Assembly: GCA_002455605.1 (NCBI GenBank)
Contig: DKLE01000184.1
Coordinates: 3,375-12,288 of the forward strand
Origin: Firmicutes bacterium UBA6648
GTDB taxonomy: Bacteria; Bacillota; Clostridia; Peptostreptococcales; Anaerovoracaceae
DNA length: 8,914 nt
Direction: 5' to 3'
Shown: positions 1 through 7,190 of the stretch, one piece after another
Layout of the letters: every line of letters starts with the position of its first letter
Numbering within the stretch: the stretch's first letter is position 1
Position numbers and translations under genes: made by a program
The notes under the pieces: model-generated
Told to the model about the DNA's origin: nothing
The model's database searches: none
Seen by the model: the letters and a program-made list of their open reading frames with translations, nothing else

Positions 1-1319
1 TGATTTTTTATGCTTATTATTCGTTCTGTACCGTAGTCAAGACATAATCTTAATAATTTGACAGTGTCTTTGTTTGCATTGGGAAATTTCATGCCCCAAT
101 CAAGCAGATCTTTCTGAATTACTTGACGTACAGGTTTTGCATTAAAAACAGAACGAGGTTTTCTTTCTAGTAACGTCATGTAGTGTTCTAAAGTATAACT
201 TGTTTGTCCGCCGCTGCCGTAAATACGATTGTAGCAGGCAACATTACTAGTTTGGTAAAATATTTTAATATCATTACCATAGGCTTTGACAGTAACTTCT
301 CTGCCAATCAAATTAGCGGGAACTGAGTAGTTGTTTTTATCAAACCTTACGGTTGAATATTCACTTACTTTTGCAGTAGCAGTTTTGCTTGTATCAAAGC
401 TGTACTTAGGTAGAGAGTAAAAATATGACTGCTCCTGACGCAAACGAAGTCCAACTGTTCCTTCACGGCCCTGAATAATATGCTGCTGATAGCCAGTACA
501 GTTATCCTTTAGCATATGATTAAGTTCATCTATATCTTTTACTCTAGGAACGGGTACTAGAAAGTTTCTCCTTGAAAATCCTACAAGGTTTTCTACTAGT
601 CCTTTTTCGTTGCCACTTGCAATATTACAGAAAATGGCGTTAAAAGCATAGTGAGCACTGAAGACCTTGTACTTATTTTGCATTTTAGCGTATTGTCCAA
701 AGCCTTCTTTGACCGCAACCTTTGCATTATCAAAGATTACTTTATGAGGTACGCCACCAAAGTAATCAAAAGCCTTTTTCTGGCCTTCAAGAAAAGATTC
801 TTCGTTCTGGTGTTTAAAGGCCATAACAAAGATGCTGCAGCTGAAGCATAGCCTTGCACAAAACAAATTTAGTTTGGTTTTGATTCCATCAAGATAAACA
901 GTGGCCTCACCCCAGTCAATCTGAAGTGCCTCTCCAGGGTCAAATTCTAAAGGAACAAAAGCCTTTGGAAGGCTTCCTTTAATTTTGTTTACAGCAAGCC
1001 TAACTGTAGATTCACCACCAGTAAACTGCTTTTCGTCTACAAGCCTTTGGTAGATGCGCCTTGCAGTATGCTGCTGCTTATTTAGATTCTCAGATTTATC
1101 TTCTTCAAGACAGCGAAGAATGAAATCCAATACATCGTCAGTCAGAACCTCTGCCTTTCGATTGTATTCTTTGCGTTCCCAAGGGACGCTGTCACCGTCA
1201 TAATATTTTTTGACGGTATTACGAGATATGCCGAGCATTTTAGCAATAGCCCTTTGTGACATACCTTGGATAGTACTCATCTCTCTAATTTTTTGGTACA
1301 TGTCCACGTCAATAATCAC
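1..1319 (-). CDS. istA: IS21-family transposase IstA, 5' part (runs off left edge)
   Basis: IstA catalyses DNA cleavage and strand transfer of IS21-type elements together with the AAA+ helper IstB. The frame is open without a stop from the start codon to the window edge (439 codons plus two bases), so it appears intact but incomplete. It should lack only a C-terminal piece, given the usual IstA length of roughly 400-520 residues. Counting from the GTG at 1319, an N-terminal helix-turn-helix (SQRAIAKMLGISRNTVKKY, residues 21-39) precedes a DDE integrase core with D135 (QIDWG), D197 (IFDN) and E244 (GLVEN). I chose GTG 1319 because GGGAGG lies 9 bases upstream. The in-frame ATG at 1328 abuts that same ribosome binding site with no spacer and is less likely. 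The next gene, istB, should follow outside the window. Confidence 0.9.
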   Translation of the reverse strand, partial: MIIDVDMYQKIREMSTIQGMSQRAIAKMLGISRNTVKKYYDGDSVPWERKEYNRKAEVLTDDVLDFILRCLEEDKSENLNKQQHTARRIYQRLVDEKQFTGGESTVRLAVNKIKGSLPKAFVPLEFDPGEALQIDWGEATVYLDGIKTKLNLFCARLCFSCSIFVMAFKHQNEESFLEGQKKAFDYFGGVPHKVIFDNAKVAVKEGFGQYAKMQNKYKVFSAHYAFNAIFCNIASGNEKGLVENLVGFSRRNFLVPVPRVKDIDELNHMLKDNCTGYQQHIIQGREGTVGLRLRQEQSYFYSLPKYSFDTSKTATAKVSEYSTVRFDKNNYSVPANLIGREVTVKAYGNDIKIFYQTSNVACYNRIYGSGGQTSYTLEHYMTLLERKPRSVFNAKPVRQVIQKDLLDWGMKFPNANKDTVKLLRLCLDYGTERIISIKN

Positions 1320-1337
1320 ACCTTTCATCCTCCCTGC

Positions 1338-1381
1338 ACTAATCTTAAGATTAGTATACAGGTTATTTTGAAAAGTGGCTC
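1338..1381 (-). promoter_or_regulatory. Putative istA promoter with an 18-bp palindrome
   Basis: Reading leftward, a -10-like TATACT (1353-1358) is followed by the perfect 18-bp palindrome ACTAATCTTAAGATTAGT (1338-1355), which overlaps it by three bases, and then by the istA ribosome binding site (1329-1335). A matching -35 is poor: GAGCCA at 1376-1381, with a 17-base spacer, matches three of six consensus positions and lies in the inner terminal repeat. The palindrome could be an operator or a transcript hairpin sequestering the ribosome binding site region. The promoter call is tentative; the palindrome itself is certain. Confidence 0.45.
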
Positions 1382-1396
1382 ACTTTTTGACTAGCA
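1376..1396 (-). repeat. Inner 21-bp terminal direct repeat of the IS21 element
   Basis: On the minus strand this reads TGCTAGTCAAAAAGTGAGCCA in 21 bases. It matches the outer copy at 1410-1430 at 18 of 21 positions, including the 12-base core AAAAGTGAGCCA. Such repeated terminal sites are known in IS21-family elements as IstA binding sites; that role is inferred here. Confidence 0.75.
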
Positions 1397-1409
1397 CAAA
1401 GGCCTCAAA

Positions 1410-1430
1410 TGGCTCACTTTTATATTAGCA
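1410..1430 (-). repeat. Outer 21-bp terminal direct repeat of the IS21 element (likely IS end)
   Basis: On the minus strand it starts TGCTAATAT and ends in the core AAAAGTGAGCCA, shared with the inner copy 34 bp further in. The start with TG and the position next to chromosomal sequence make it the probable element terminus. Confidence 0.7.
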
Positions 1431-1436
1431 TTCACA

Positions 1437-1478
1437 AAAAGCCTCAGACGCATTTTTAAATGCATTTCTGAGGCTTTT
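1437..1478 (-). terminator. Rho-independent terminator of the nucleoid-protein gene (possibly bidirectional)
   Basis: A 12-bp perfect outer stem pairs AAAAGCCTCAGA (1437-1448) with TCTGAGGCTTTT (1467-1478). A second inner stem, GCATTT/AAATGC, extends it. On the minus strand the hairpin is followed by a T run, 11 bases after the stop of the gene ending at 1489. A-rich and T-rich flanks on both sides mean it could also work toward the plus strand. Confidence 0.85.
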
Positions 1479-1488
1479 AAATTCACTT

Positions 1489-2535
1489 CTAACGGATATT
1501 TACAGCTTTTATTAAGATTGACATAGTACCATCCTCATTCATGATGAATTCGATTTTTTTCTGGTTCTCCAGATAATCAACTGGTAAGCTTATCTCAATA
1601 CCGGTATCAGTTGTAATTTTTTGTTTTCGGGCCACCGTTTTTTCAATCTCTGAGGTGACTTCAAAGGCTCGTCCAGATATACCTTTTTGAGCCACTTCAT
1701 CCTTATAGCGTTGCTGGGCTGAAAAGTTTCCGTCAAAGACAGCATTGGTAATCCGATCGATCTCCACAATACTGTTTTCGTCCACACAGCTTTTTAGCTC
1801 TGTTTTCAGCTGAGAAACTCGGAGAGGATCTTCTCCATAATATTCTTTTATAACCTTTTCAGCGGCTTTCTCCACAATCTTTACTTTTGTCTTTGGAGAA
1901 AGGTCGGTTGTGACATTCAGAATTCGATTGGACAGATAAAATTCCTTTCCCCCGTTTATCTCATATTTTTTTTCTTTAATCAGTACACTGAAGTCGTCCA
2001 ATCTTATAAACGCAAATTCATCTAATTTCTGGCTTTCATTAGCAATCGTGGCATTTTGCTGTATAATGCCAGTCTCCTTCTCATCCCCTACCATGGCAAA
2101 ATGATGAATATAGGATTGCTTATAGTTAAATTTAAGTAATCCGAAATAAATACCGTTATCGTATTTGAAAAGACAAATCAGTACGTCAGCTGCCGGGATA
2201 GCAGGATTGGAGAGAGCCAGTTCAAATATGTTCTGGGCTAATTGCTGAGATACTATAATAAAATTCTCTGGTTCCAAGTTGCTTATAGCCCGCTTAAAGC
2301 CTTCCGTATCAAAGGTATCTGGTGAACAGGACTCCGATTGCTCTGGAACGGAAGCATCGCTGTTCTTAAAACCGCCTTTCTTAATGTCACCATCCTCCAT
2401 TGCTCTGGCAATATGTATTTTTAAGAATTCATCAGCTTGTGGGCTGAAGGACATGAGTTTATCCGCCAGAACCGGGGAGCCGATACTGGTATCTAATATA
2501 TGCAGAATTGCTTTATCTATAATAATATCGTTCAT
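1489..2535 (-). CDS. 37-kDa nucleoid-associated protein (NdpA/YejK-like family)
   Basis: The 348-residue product fits the nucleoid-associated protein NdpA/YejK family in both length and pattern. It has an N-terminal MNDIIIDKAILHILD-type strand-helix, a central region with YIHHFAMV (142-149), a FAFIRLDDFSVLIKEKKY stretch (174-191) and a C-terminal beta segment ending IEFIMNEDGTMSILI. There is no signal peptide or membrane segment, so it is cytoplasmic. E. coli YejK binds the nucleoid and type II topoisomerases; the role in Clostridia is not established. The ATG at 2535 follows an AGGAGG about 12 bases upstream, a slightly long spacing. The gene appears monocistronic, with its own promoter (2586-2615) and terminator (1437-1478). 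It is a conserved housekeeping-type neighbour rather than part of the glycan pathway. Confidence 0.85.
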   Translation of the reverse strand: MNDIIIDKAILHILDTSIGSPVLADKLMSFSPQADEFLKIHIARAMEDGDIKKGGFKNSDASVPEQSESCSPDTFDTEGFKRAISNLEPENFIIVSQQLAQNIFELALSNPAIPAADVLICLFKYDNGIYFGLLKFNYKQSYIHHFAMVGDEKETGIIQQNATIANESQKLDEFAFIRLDDFSVLIKEKKYEINGGKEFYLSNRILNVTTDLSPKTKVKIVEKAAEKVIKEYYGEDPLRVSQLKTELKSCVDENSIVEIDRITNAVFDGNFSAQQRYKDEVAQKGISGRAFEVTSEIEKTVARKQKITTDTGIEISLPVDYLENQKKIEFIMNEDGTMSILIKAVNIR

Positions 2536-2585
2536 TGATGTGTGCTGCCTCCTGTTTATATTTCAGATTTTCATCTGTAGCTGCT

Positions 2586-2615
2586 ATTATACCATAATAA
2601 AATACGGACAGGCAA
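2586..2615 (-). promoter_or_regulatory. Extended -10 promoter of the nucleoid-protein gene
   Basis: Reading leftward, TTGCCT (2610-2615) serves as -35, followed by an 18-base spacer that ends in TGG and then a perfect TATAAT (2586-2591), forming an extended -10 (TGnTATAAT). It lies about 50 bases before the start codon of the gene ending at 1489. The -35 sits inside the terminator hairpin of the preceding operon. Confidence 0.75.
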
Positions 2616-2628
2616 AACCTATCCGTAT
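2596..2628 (-). terminator. Rho-independent terminator of the polysaccharide operon
   Basis: An 11-bp stem with one G-U wobble pairs ATACGGATAGG (minus strand, 2618-2628) with CCTGTCCGTAT (2602-2612) around a TTTTG loop, followed by TTTTATT. It starts 19 bases after the stop of the large Wzy-like gene (2648). Confidence 0.85.
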
Positions 2629-2647
2629 AATTTTCTGTGAATAATAG

Positions 2648-5632
2648 TTATTTCTTTATTGTAACCTTTGTCATTTGTGCTCCTGTCGGGAAGGTGATAA
2701 CAATTTTTTCAGTGCTTGCTGCTGTCGCCTGTATCCTGTTAGCCTCGTCGGCTGGTACAGCACCTTTTAACTGAACTTTGATAAAAGCACCGTCTTGATC
2801 ATATTGAACAGAAACTGGCTGCCCGTCAATAGCAGCAATTATATCTTTCGGGAGGGCGTTTCCTTCTAATCCGAATAAGCCAGATAATCTTACGGTATAT
2901 TCACCGCCTCTTACGCAGTAAGTTGACATTTCCATAACAGTACCGGTAGAAGCTGTCATAGTACCGTCAAAACCACTTCCGGCCAGAGTATCTTTTTCCT
3001 CGGAGGCTGTTGTTTGTCCCCAAGTGGTGCTGCCGGATAATACGGAAATATTGTCAGGCACACCATCATTGTTGGCATCTACGGCATATTGAGAGTCGAA
3101 GATTGTTTTTACAAATACGTCAAGTGCCTCAATGATATTTGTTTTGTCAAGCTTCTCAATACCAAGAAGTTTTCCGATGAAGGCAACATTTTCACTGCTT
3201 AACATGGCCTCATCAAGATAAGTGGTGTTTCTATCCTGTAGTTCCCTGTAGTATCCTAGCAGCCCTTCGATGTAATATTCTTTATTTCCCAATAAATGTA
3301 AAAGGACAGGCATTGGATTATCTCTGTTGGTATCAATAGCAGTATTAAATATTTCAAATAAACGATTCCATGCCTCAGGATCCGCCTTTCCATTATGAGC
3401 AGCAACCGAGGCTGTTTCAAATAACTTATCATCCTGTCCTGTATTGAAGTAATAAGGAAGCACATAATTCAAGACAGCATCTGGATTTTCAGTAAGTTCT
3501 TGAGCAAATTCGTTAGCCTGCTCAAGGTTTTCTTCTAGCCCATAAGTGCTAGTTGTAACAATGTAAGTGGTTTTATAATCATCACTTTCAAATTTATCCA
3601 GTTTAGTGAGAGCAGCAAGCTGATCCATCGTACAATTGCCGGAAGCTGCTCGGTAATGAGCATAAAGGTTTAAGCCAATAAGGACTGTCATTAAAGCAGT
3701 TAAAGCAATAATTCCTACTCTTGAAAACCTATCGCCGGTGAGCACAGAATTATCGTTTGAAGTAGAGGGCACAGGGGTTAGAGCGGAAAACTCTAGAGCC
3801 GCAATGTCTGCTACTCCAAAAAGTTTAGAATTCACCACAATTAACAATGCCATGATTCCGAATGCAATCAGTAAAAAAGGGCCGGCAGACCAGGTAAGGT
3901 CCGTAACTGCCTGTCCGAACATTTGAAAGATACAGGCAGCCATGACCGGAAGAGCAAAGGAACTGGCATTTTTATAACCGGCAGCTTTACTTTGTTTAAA
4001 CAGTTTTGCTAGGGATACGATGCATAAAACTAGTATAGCTATAAAAAATGCAAAACCGATGATACCAAGGTCGCATAGAACCTGAATATAATGATTATGG
4101 ACATAGCGGGTTTCGTAGAAGAAATTTTGCACAGAAGCTACCCCTGTTTCGTATCCGCTTAAGCCGTTGCCGATTATAGGGCTTTGTTTGAATAGCTTCA
4201 TACCATCTTCAAAGAAAACCATACGTTGTATAGAGTTCTCATTTGCTTTAAGGTCTTGAATACGGTTTGCGGCAATCGCCGGCAGAAGCTTATAATTCAG
4301 CTTAATAAAACCTGTGGTATTGCCAGAAAGAGTATCCCTGTCAGCTGTTTCATAAATTACTTCTTTCAGGGTATTTCCATTAGCACCACCGGTGAGATAT
4401 AACTTAATGATTTCAGAATCATCAGGGACAGTAAACTGGGCATCTTTTAAAAGTCCATTATATAGTTCCTTCGAAGTGTGTACTTTCAGATCAGTTATAT
4501 TCTGTGTTACAATTCGAACCTTAGGAAGTGAAGCATCATCGGCAGATTTACTATCGATAGCGGATGTCAGTTTGTATTTTCCAGCATCCAGATAAGCGGC
4601 GCGCATAACCGTTTCATCGGGCGTTAAAGTCAATGCCCCCGTAATATTTAATGCAGCTGCAATATATCCAAGTATTAAAAGAGCTATCATTCCACTTGCT
4701 ATCAAGCTTCCCTTTGTGTTGGAGGCAATTTTATCAGTGATAGGTTGGCGGATATACCTGTCAACTGCCCAGAGAACCAGTGCGTTTAAAATCACTGCAA
4801 CTAATGGAACAGTTGGTGAAGAGCCTAATGTCGTAAGGGAAACGCCAGTAAAGATTAAAGTAATAATTGCTGTTTCAGCCATCAAAATGAAGGTTGTAAG
4901 GCGTTTTCCTTTTTCACTGAAAGCAATCATCAAAATACAGGCGATAAAAAACATAAATAGTGAACCTAAGCTGAACAGCAAAATATAAGATAACGCATTT
5001 ACCGCAAGAAGTATTAATGATATGGCACGCTCTTTTTTAGAGTAGCTGTTCAACACCAGAGATAAGGAAATCAAAATTCCCATAGCCATGAAACCGGAAA
5101 AGGTATTAGCATTACCAAATATGCCAGTAATACGAATACCGTTTTCAAAAACTCCCCAATATGCCATTTTATTTGTGAATAATCCCATAAAGACTTTAAA
5201 AATTGTTGCAATAGGACCGTTGGAAGCTGCGTCAATAGAAATAAGTCCAAAGAAAGCAGTGGTCACGGATATCGCAGTAAAAATTACTTTTACTCCTTTT
5301 TTTGTTGCTTCTGTAAAAATAAGTACTGCAAAAAATGCGGTGGCCGCCGCAATCAATTTAGTAAATTCAAATAAAGCTGCTTTAGGCACATCCGCGTAAA
5401 AGACAGAAATGCCATTCCAGATAATATAGCCTATAGTAACTATAAATAGTGGTGTTGTATATTTTTGAAAAGCATTTTTGGCTTGCGGAATAAACATTAG
5501 AATGATGATTGCACACAGACAAAGAAATGCTGTCCACTTTTGAACCATCAGGTCAAAGGAACCCATCATCGCAGTAGAAAGTATTAGAAGCACTGTAAAT
5601 ACTGCAGGCAGAAATGTAAGCTTTTTAGTCAT
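2648..5632 (-). CDS. O-antigen ligase/polymerase-like (Wzy_C) membrane protein with extra extracytoplasmic modules
   Basis: This 994-residue protein is far longer than usual Wzy/WaaL-type proteins (about 400-600). About eleven membrane segments span residues 7-330, and three or four more span 521-659. The family hallmarks are RITGIFGNANTFSG (167-180) and, at the end of the large external loop, PIIGNGLSGYETG (485-497) followed by VHNHYIQVL with GIIGF (511-526). Proteins of this family polymerise lipid-linked glycan repeats or transfer them to an acceptor on the outer face of the membrane; polymerase and ligase cannot be told apart from sequence. A beta-rich stretch (about 338-450, with AGKYKLTSAI and FTVPDD) is inserted in the loop. 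After the last helix comes a region of about 335 residues outside the cell: helical, TPR-like around 700-840, then a calcium-loop-like DANNDGVPD (852-860) and a C-terminal beta domain (about 880-994). GGAGG precedes the ATG by 11 bases. It lies 33 bases after the phosphotransferase gene with no terminator between, so they are cotranscribed. Confidence 0.85.
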   Translation of the reverse strand: MTKKLTFLPAVFTVLLILSTAMMGSFDLMVQKWTAFLCLCAIIILMFIPQAKNAFQKYTTPLFIVTIGYIIWNGISVFYADVPKAALFEFTKLIAAATAFFAVLIFTEATKKGVKVIFTAISVTTAFFGLISIDAASNGPIATIFKVFMGLFTNKMAYWGVFENGIRITGIFGNANTFSGFMAMGILISLSLVLNSYSKKERAISLILLAVNALSYILLFSLGSLFMFFIACILMIAFSEKGKRLTTFILMAETAIITLIFTGVSLTTLGSSPTVPLVAVILNALVLWAVDRYIRQPITDKIASNTKGSLIASGMIALLILGYIAAALNITGALTLTPDETVMRAAYLDAGKYKLTSAIDSKSADDASLPKVRIVTQNITDLKVHTSKELYNGLLKDAQFTVPDDSEIIKLYLTGGANGNTLKEVIYETADRDTLSGNTTGFIKLNYKLLPAIAANRIQDLKANENSIQRMVFFEDGMKLFKQSPIIGNGLSGYETGVASVQNFFYETRYVHNHYIQVLCDLGIIGFAFFIAILVLCIVSLAKLFKQSKAAGYKNASSFALPVMAACIFQMFGQAVTDLTWSAGPFLLIAFGIMALLIVVNSKLFGVADIAALEFSALTPVPSTSNDNSVLTGDRFSRVGIIALTALMTVLIGLNLYAHYRAASGNCTMDQLAALTKLDKFESDDYKTTYIVTTSTYGLEENLEQANEFAQELTENPDAVLNYVLPYYFNTGQDDKLFETASVAAHNGKADPEAWNRLFEIFNTAIDTNRDNPMPVLLHLLGNKEYYIEGLLGYYRELQDRNTTYLDEAMLSSENVAFIGKLLGIEKLDKTNIIEALDVFVKTIFDSQYAVDANNDGVPDNISVLSGSTTWGQTTASEEKDTLAGSGFDGTMTASTGTVMEMSTYCVRGGEYTVRLSGLFGLEGNALPKDIIAAIDGQPVSVQYDQDGAFIKVQLKGAVPADEANRIQATAASTEKIVITFPTGAQMTKVTIKK

Positions 5633-5665
5633 TTTAATTTTTTCCTCCGTTTTAATTTAATTCAT

Positions 5666-7045
5666 TTATAATTTTTCTTCATTCATTACGCCTTTGAACA
5701 GCGTTAAGAATAATATGCGTATATCAAAAATAAGGCTCCAGTTTTCTATGTAATAGATGTCATGCTCAATTCGTTTTTCTATGGACGTGTCTCCACGAAG
5801 GCCGTTGACCTGTGCCCATCCGGTTATGCCCGGACGTACCTGGTGCTTGACCATGTATAAAGGGATGCTTTCTTTAAATTGTTCTACGAAATAAGGCATT
5901 TCAGGGCGAGGCCCCACTAAGCTCATATCCCCTTTCAATACATTGAAAAATTGCGGCAGTTCATCAATAGAAAGCTTGCGTATGAAAGAACCGAACTTAG
6001 TCTTTCTGGGGTCATCAAAGGTTGTCCAGCCTGTTCTTTCAACGGCGTTAATCCGCATGGAGCGGAATTTGTACATAGTAAAAGGTTTCTTGTTCAGCCC
6101 AATCCGCTCCTGCTTAAAAATAATGGGACCGGGTGAGGATAGTTTTGTTCCCACGGAAGCAATCAGCATAATAGGGGAAAACAACACGATTAAAAAAAGA
6201 GCACCGATTATGTCCATGGTTCTTTTAGCCATAGCATTTAAGAGGTTATCCAAAGGAATGCGTCTTATATTAATCAGTGGAATGCCTTCCAGATCGTCCA
6301 GGTAGGGATTAGAAGGCATATATTTCGAGTAAAAGGGAATAACCGACAATTTTGTGCCGGACTTTTCGCAGCTATTGATGATTTTGGGTAGTAAATGAAA
6401 TTCTTCGGCTTCAAGAGCTGCAACGGCTTCATCTGCATTAAATAAATCAAGAGTTTCATAGATTATGTCATAATTCCCCAGGTAACGAATATGCTTCAAG
6501 CTTTTATTAGCGGAAATGTAGCCCGTTATGGAAAAGCCTAATGACTTATTGTTATAAACTGCATTGAGATAGCTTCTGGCCAGAGGTCCATCCCCCAGCA
6601 ATATCACATGCTTTATGTTATAGCCTTTTTCTCGGTATTTTTTTAAAATATTTCGTAGAATAAACCGTTTACAGGCAGTACCAGTTATATTAAAAGCGAA
6701 GAAAAATACCAAGGTCCATCGGGACAAATCAATTTTCTTAAATACAAATAAACATGTTAAAAGAATGACTATTCCTAACAGGTTGGCCTTGATAATAAGA
6801 CCGAACTCCTTTGAAAAATCTTTTCTGCGAAAGGATTCATATAAATTAAACCCCGCATATATAAGCAGATAGAGAGGAATCACCACCATGCCTAAGCTGA
6901 TATATCCCTTTAAGGTAATGTGCCCTGTTTCTCCCTGAAATACTAAAAAACGAATACTATAGGCCAGGATCATAGCTAGAAGAATAACCACACCATCTGT
7001 AAATATGTTAATCTGATTCAGTATTTGTTGATTTTCTCTAATCAT
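5666..7045 (-). CDS. Undecaprenyl-phosphate sugar phosphotransferase (exopolysaccharide priming glycosylphosphotransferase)
   Basis: The 459-residue length is typical of WbaP/WcaJ-type polyprenyl phosphoglycosyltransferases, which move a sugar-1-phosphate from a nucleotide sugar to undecaprenyl phosphate and so start surface-glycan assembly. Four N-terminal membrane segments (about 15-36, 48-68, 88-104, 108-125) precede a Rossmann-like domain (ILLGDGPLAR, 148-157). A membrane hairpin (about 275-299) follows, then the catalytic Bac_transf domain: SSPGPIIFKQERIG (303-316), KFRSM (326-330), LSIDELPQFFNVLKGD (358-373) with the catalytic pair D361-E362, VGPRPE (377-382) and RPGITGWAQVNGLRGD (404-419). 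All key motifs are intact. The sugar (glucose, galactose or an N-acetylamino sugar) cannot be read from sequence. The ATG at 7045 has AGGAGA about 11 bases upstream. It is the first gene of a two-gene operon driven from the divergent control region. Confidence 0.93.
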   Translation of the reverse strand: MIRENQQILNQINIFTDGVVILLAMILAYSIRFLVFQGETGHITLKGYISLGMVVIPLYLLIYAGFNLYESFRRKDFSKEFGLIIKANLLGIVILLTCLFVFKKIDLSRWTLVFFFAFNITGTACKRFILRNILKKYREKGYNIKHVILLGDGPLARSYLNAVYNNKSLGFSITGYISANKSLKHIRYLGNYDIIYETLDLFNADEAVAALEAEEFHLLPKIINSCEKSGTKLSVIPFYSKYMPSNPYLDDLEGIPLINIRRIPLDNLLNAMAKRTMDIIGALFLIVLFSPIMLIASVGTKLSSPGPIIFKQERIGLNKKPFTMYKFRSMRINAVERTGWTTFDDPRKTKFGSFIRKLSIDELPQFFNVLKGDMSLVGPRPEMPYFVEQFKESIPLYMVKHQVRPGITGWAQVNGLRGDTSIEKRIEHDIYYIENWSLIFDIRILFLTLFKGVMNEEKL

Positions 7046-7107
7046 TTTTCATTTTTTCTCCTATATTTGTTTTTTATGAGTTATTGAATAATAGGCATAG
7101 ACATTAT

Positions 7108-7136
7108 ATTATACCACATTTATTTTTAAATATGGA
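7108..7136 (-). promoter_or_regulatory. Extended -10 promoter of the phosphotransferase-wzy operon
   Basis: On the minus strand TGGTATAATA gives a perfect extended -10 (TATAAT at 7108-7113, TG at 7115-7116). The -35, TCCATA (7131-7136, 17-base spacer), is weak, as often seen with extended -10 promoters. It would give a leader of about 55 bases before the start at 7045. No stable leader hairpin was seen. Confidence 0.7.
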
Positions 7137-7152
7137 AATGGAATTAAGGAAA

Positions 7153-7179
7153 ATTCACTATACATTGCAGTAGTGGAAT
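7153..7179. promoter_or_regulatory. Imperfect dyad between the divergent promoters, candidate operator
   Basis: ATTCACTA (7153-7160) and TAGTGGAAT (7171-7179) form an inverted repeat with one extra base. Within it CACTA-N10-TAGTG is perfectly symmetric, a spacing that fits one DNA turn. It lies about 40 bases from each -10 and so could serve both transcripts. It is only a pattern; no regulator is encoded in the window. Confidence 0.3.
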
Positions 7180-7190
7180 AAAATTTTTAT

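Larger units (their letters stand above)
1..1430 (-). mobile_element. IS21-family insertion sequence, one end and most of istA (truncated by window edge)
   Basis: The element is recognised from its IstA-type DDE transposase reading right to left and from two 21-bp direct repeats at its outer right end (1376-1396 and 1410-1430). IS21-family elements carry istA followed by istB and have multiple repeated transposase-binding sites at their ends. Here the end of istA, istB and the other terminus lie beyond position 1. The outer boundary is put at 1430 because the outer repeat ends there, reading TGCTA inward on the minus strand, and IS21-family ends usually start with TG. A boundary a few bases further out (up to about 1436) cannot be excluded, and the target duplication cannot be seen with one end only. 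Confidence 0.85.

Noticed and set aside
651..851. 66-codon plus-strand reading frame
   Set aside because: It lies antisense to the conserved istA coding frame, with no ribosome binding site and no recognisable protein features.
1..1319. Possible broken (pseudogene) transposase
   Set aside because: Translation of the minus strand shows one open frame with all three catalytic residues up to the window edge; it is cut by the window, not by mutation.
2279..2644. 121-codon plus-strand reading frame
   Set aside because: It is antisense to the nucleoid-protein gene and runs through its promoter and the operon terminator; its cysteine- and serine-rich product looks like a frame shadow.
5088..5399. 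103-codon plus-strand reading frame, and others at 3738-3926, 4392-4595 and 4716-4988
   Set aside because: All are antisense to the Wzy-like gene, lack ribosome binding sites and look like mirror frames of its membrane segments.
5943..6305. 120-codon plus-strand reading frame
   Set aside because: It is antisense to the conserved catalytic domain of the phosphotransferase, whose motifs are fully intact on the minus strand.
7038..7052. Four-codon minus-strand reading frame (ATG at 7052) overlapping the phosphotransferase start
   Set aside because: It is too short and out of frame with the real gene; it probably arises by chance in A-rich DNA, although an effect on translation initiation cannot be fully excluded.
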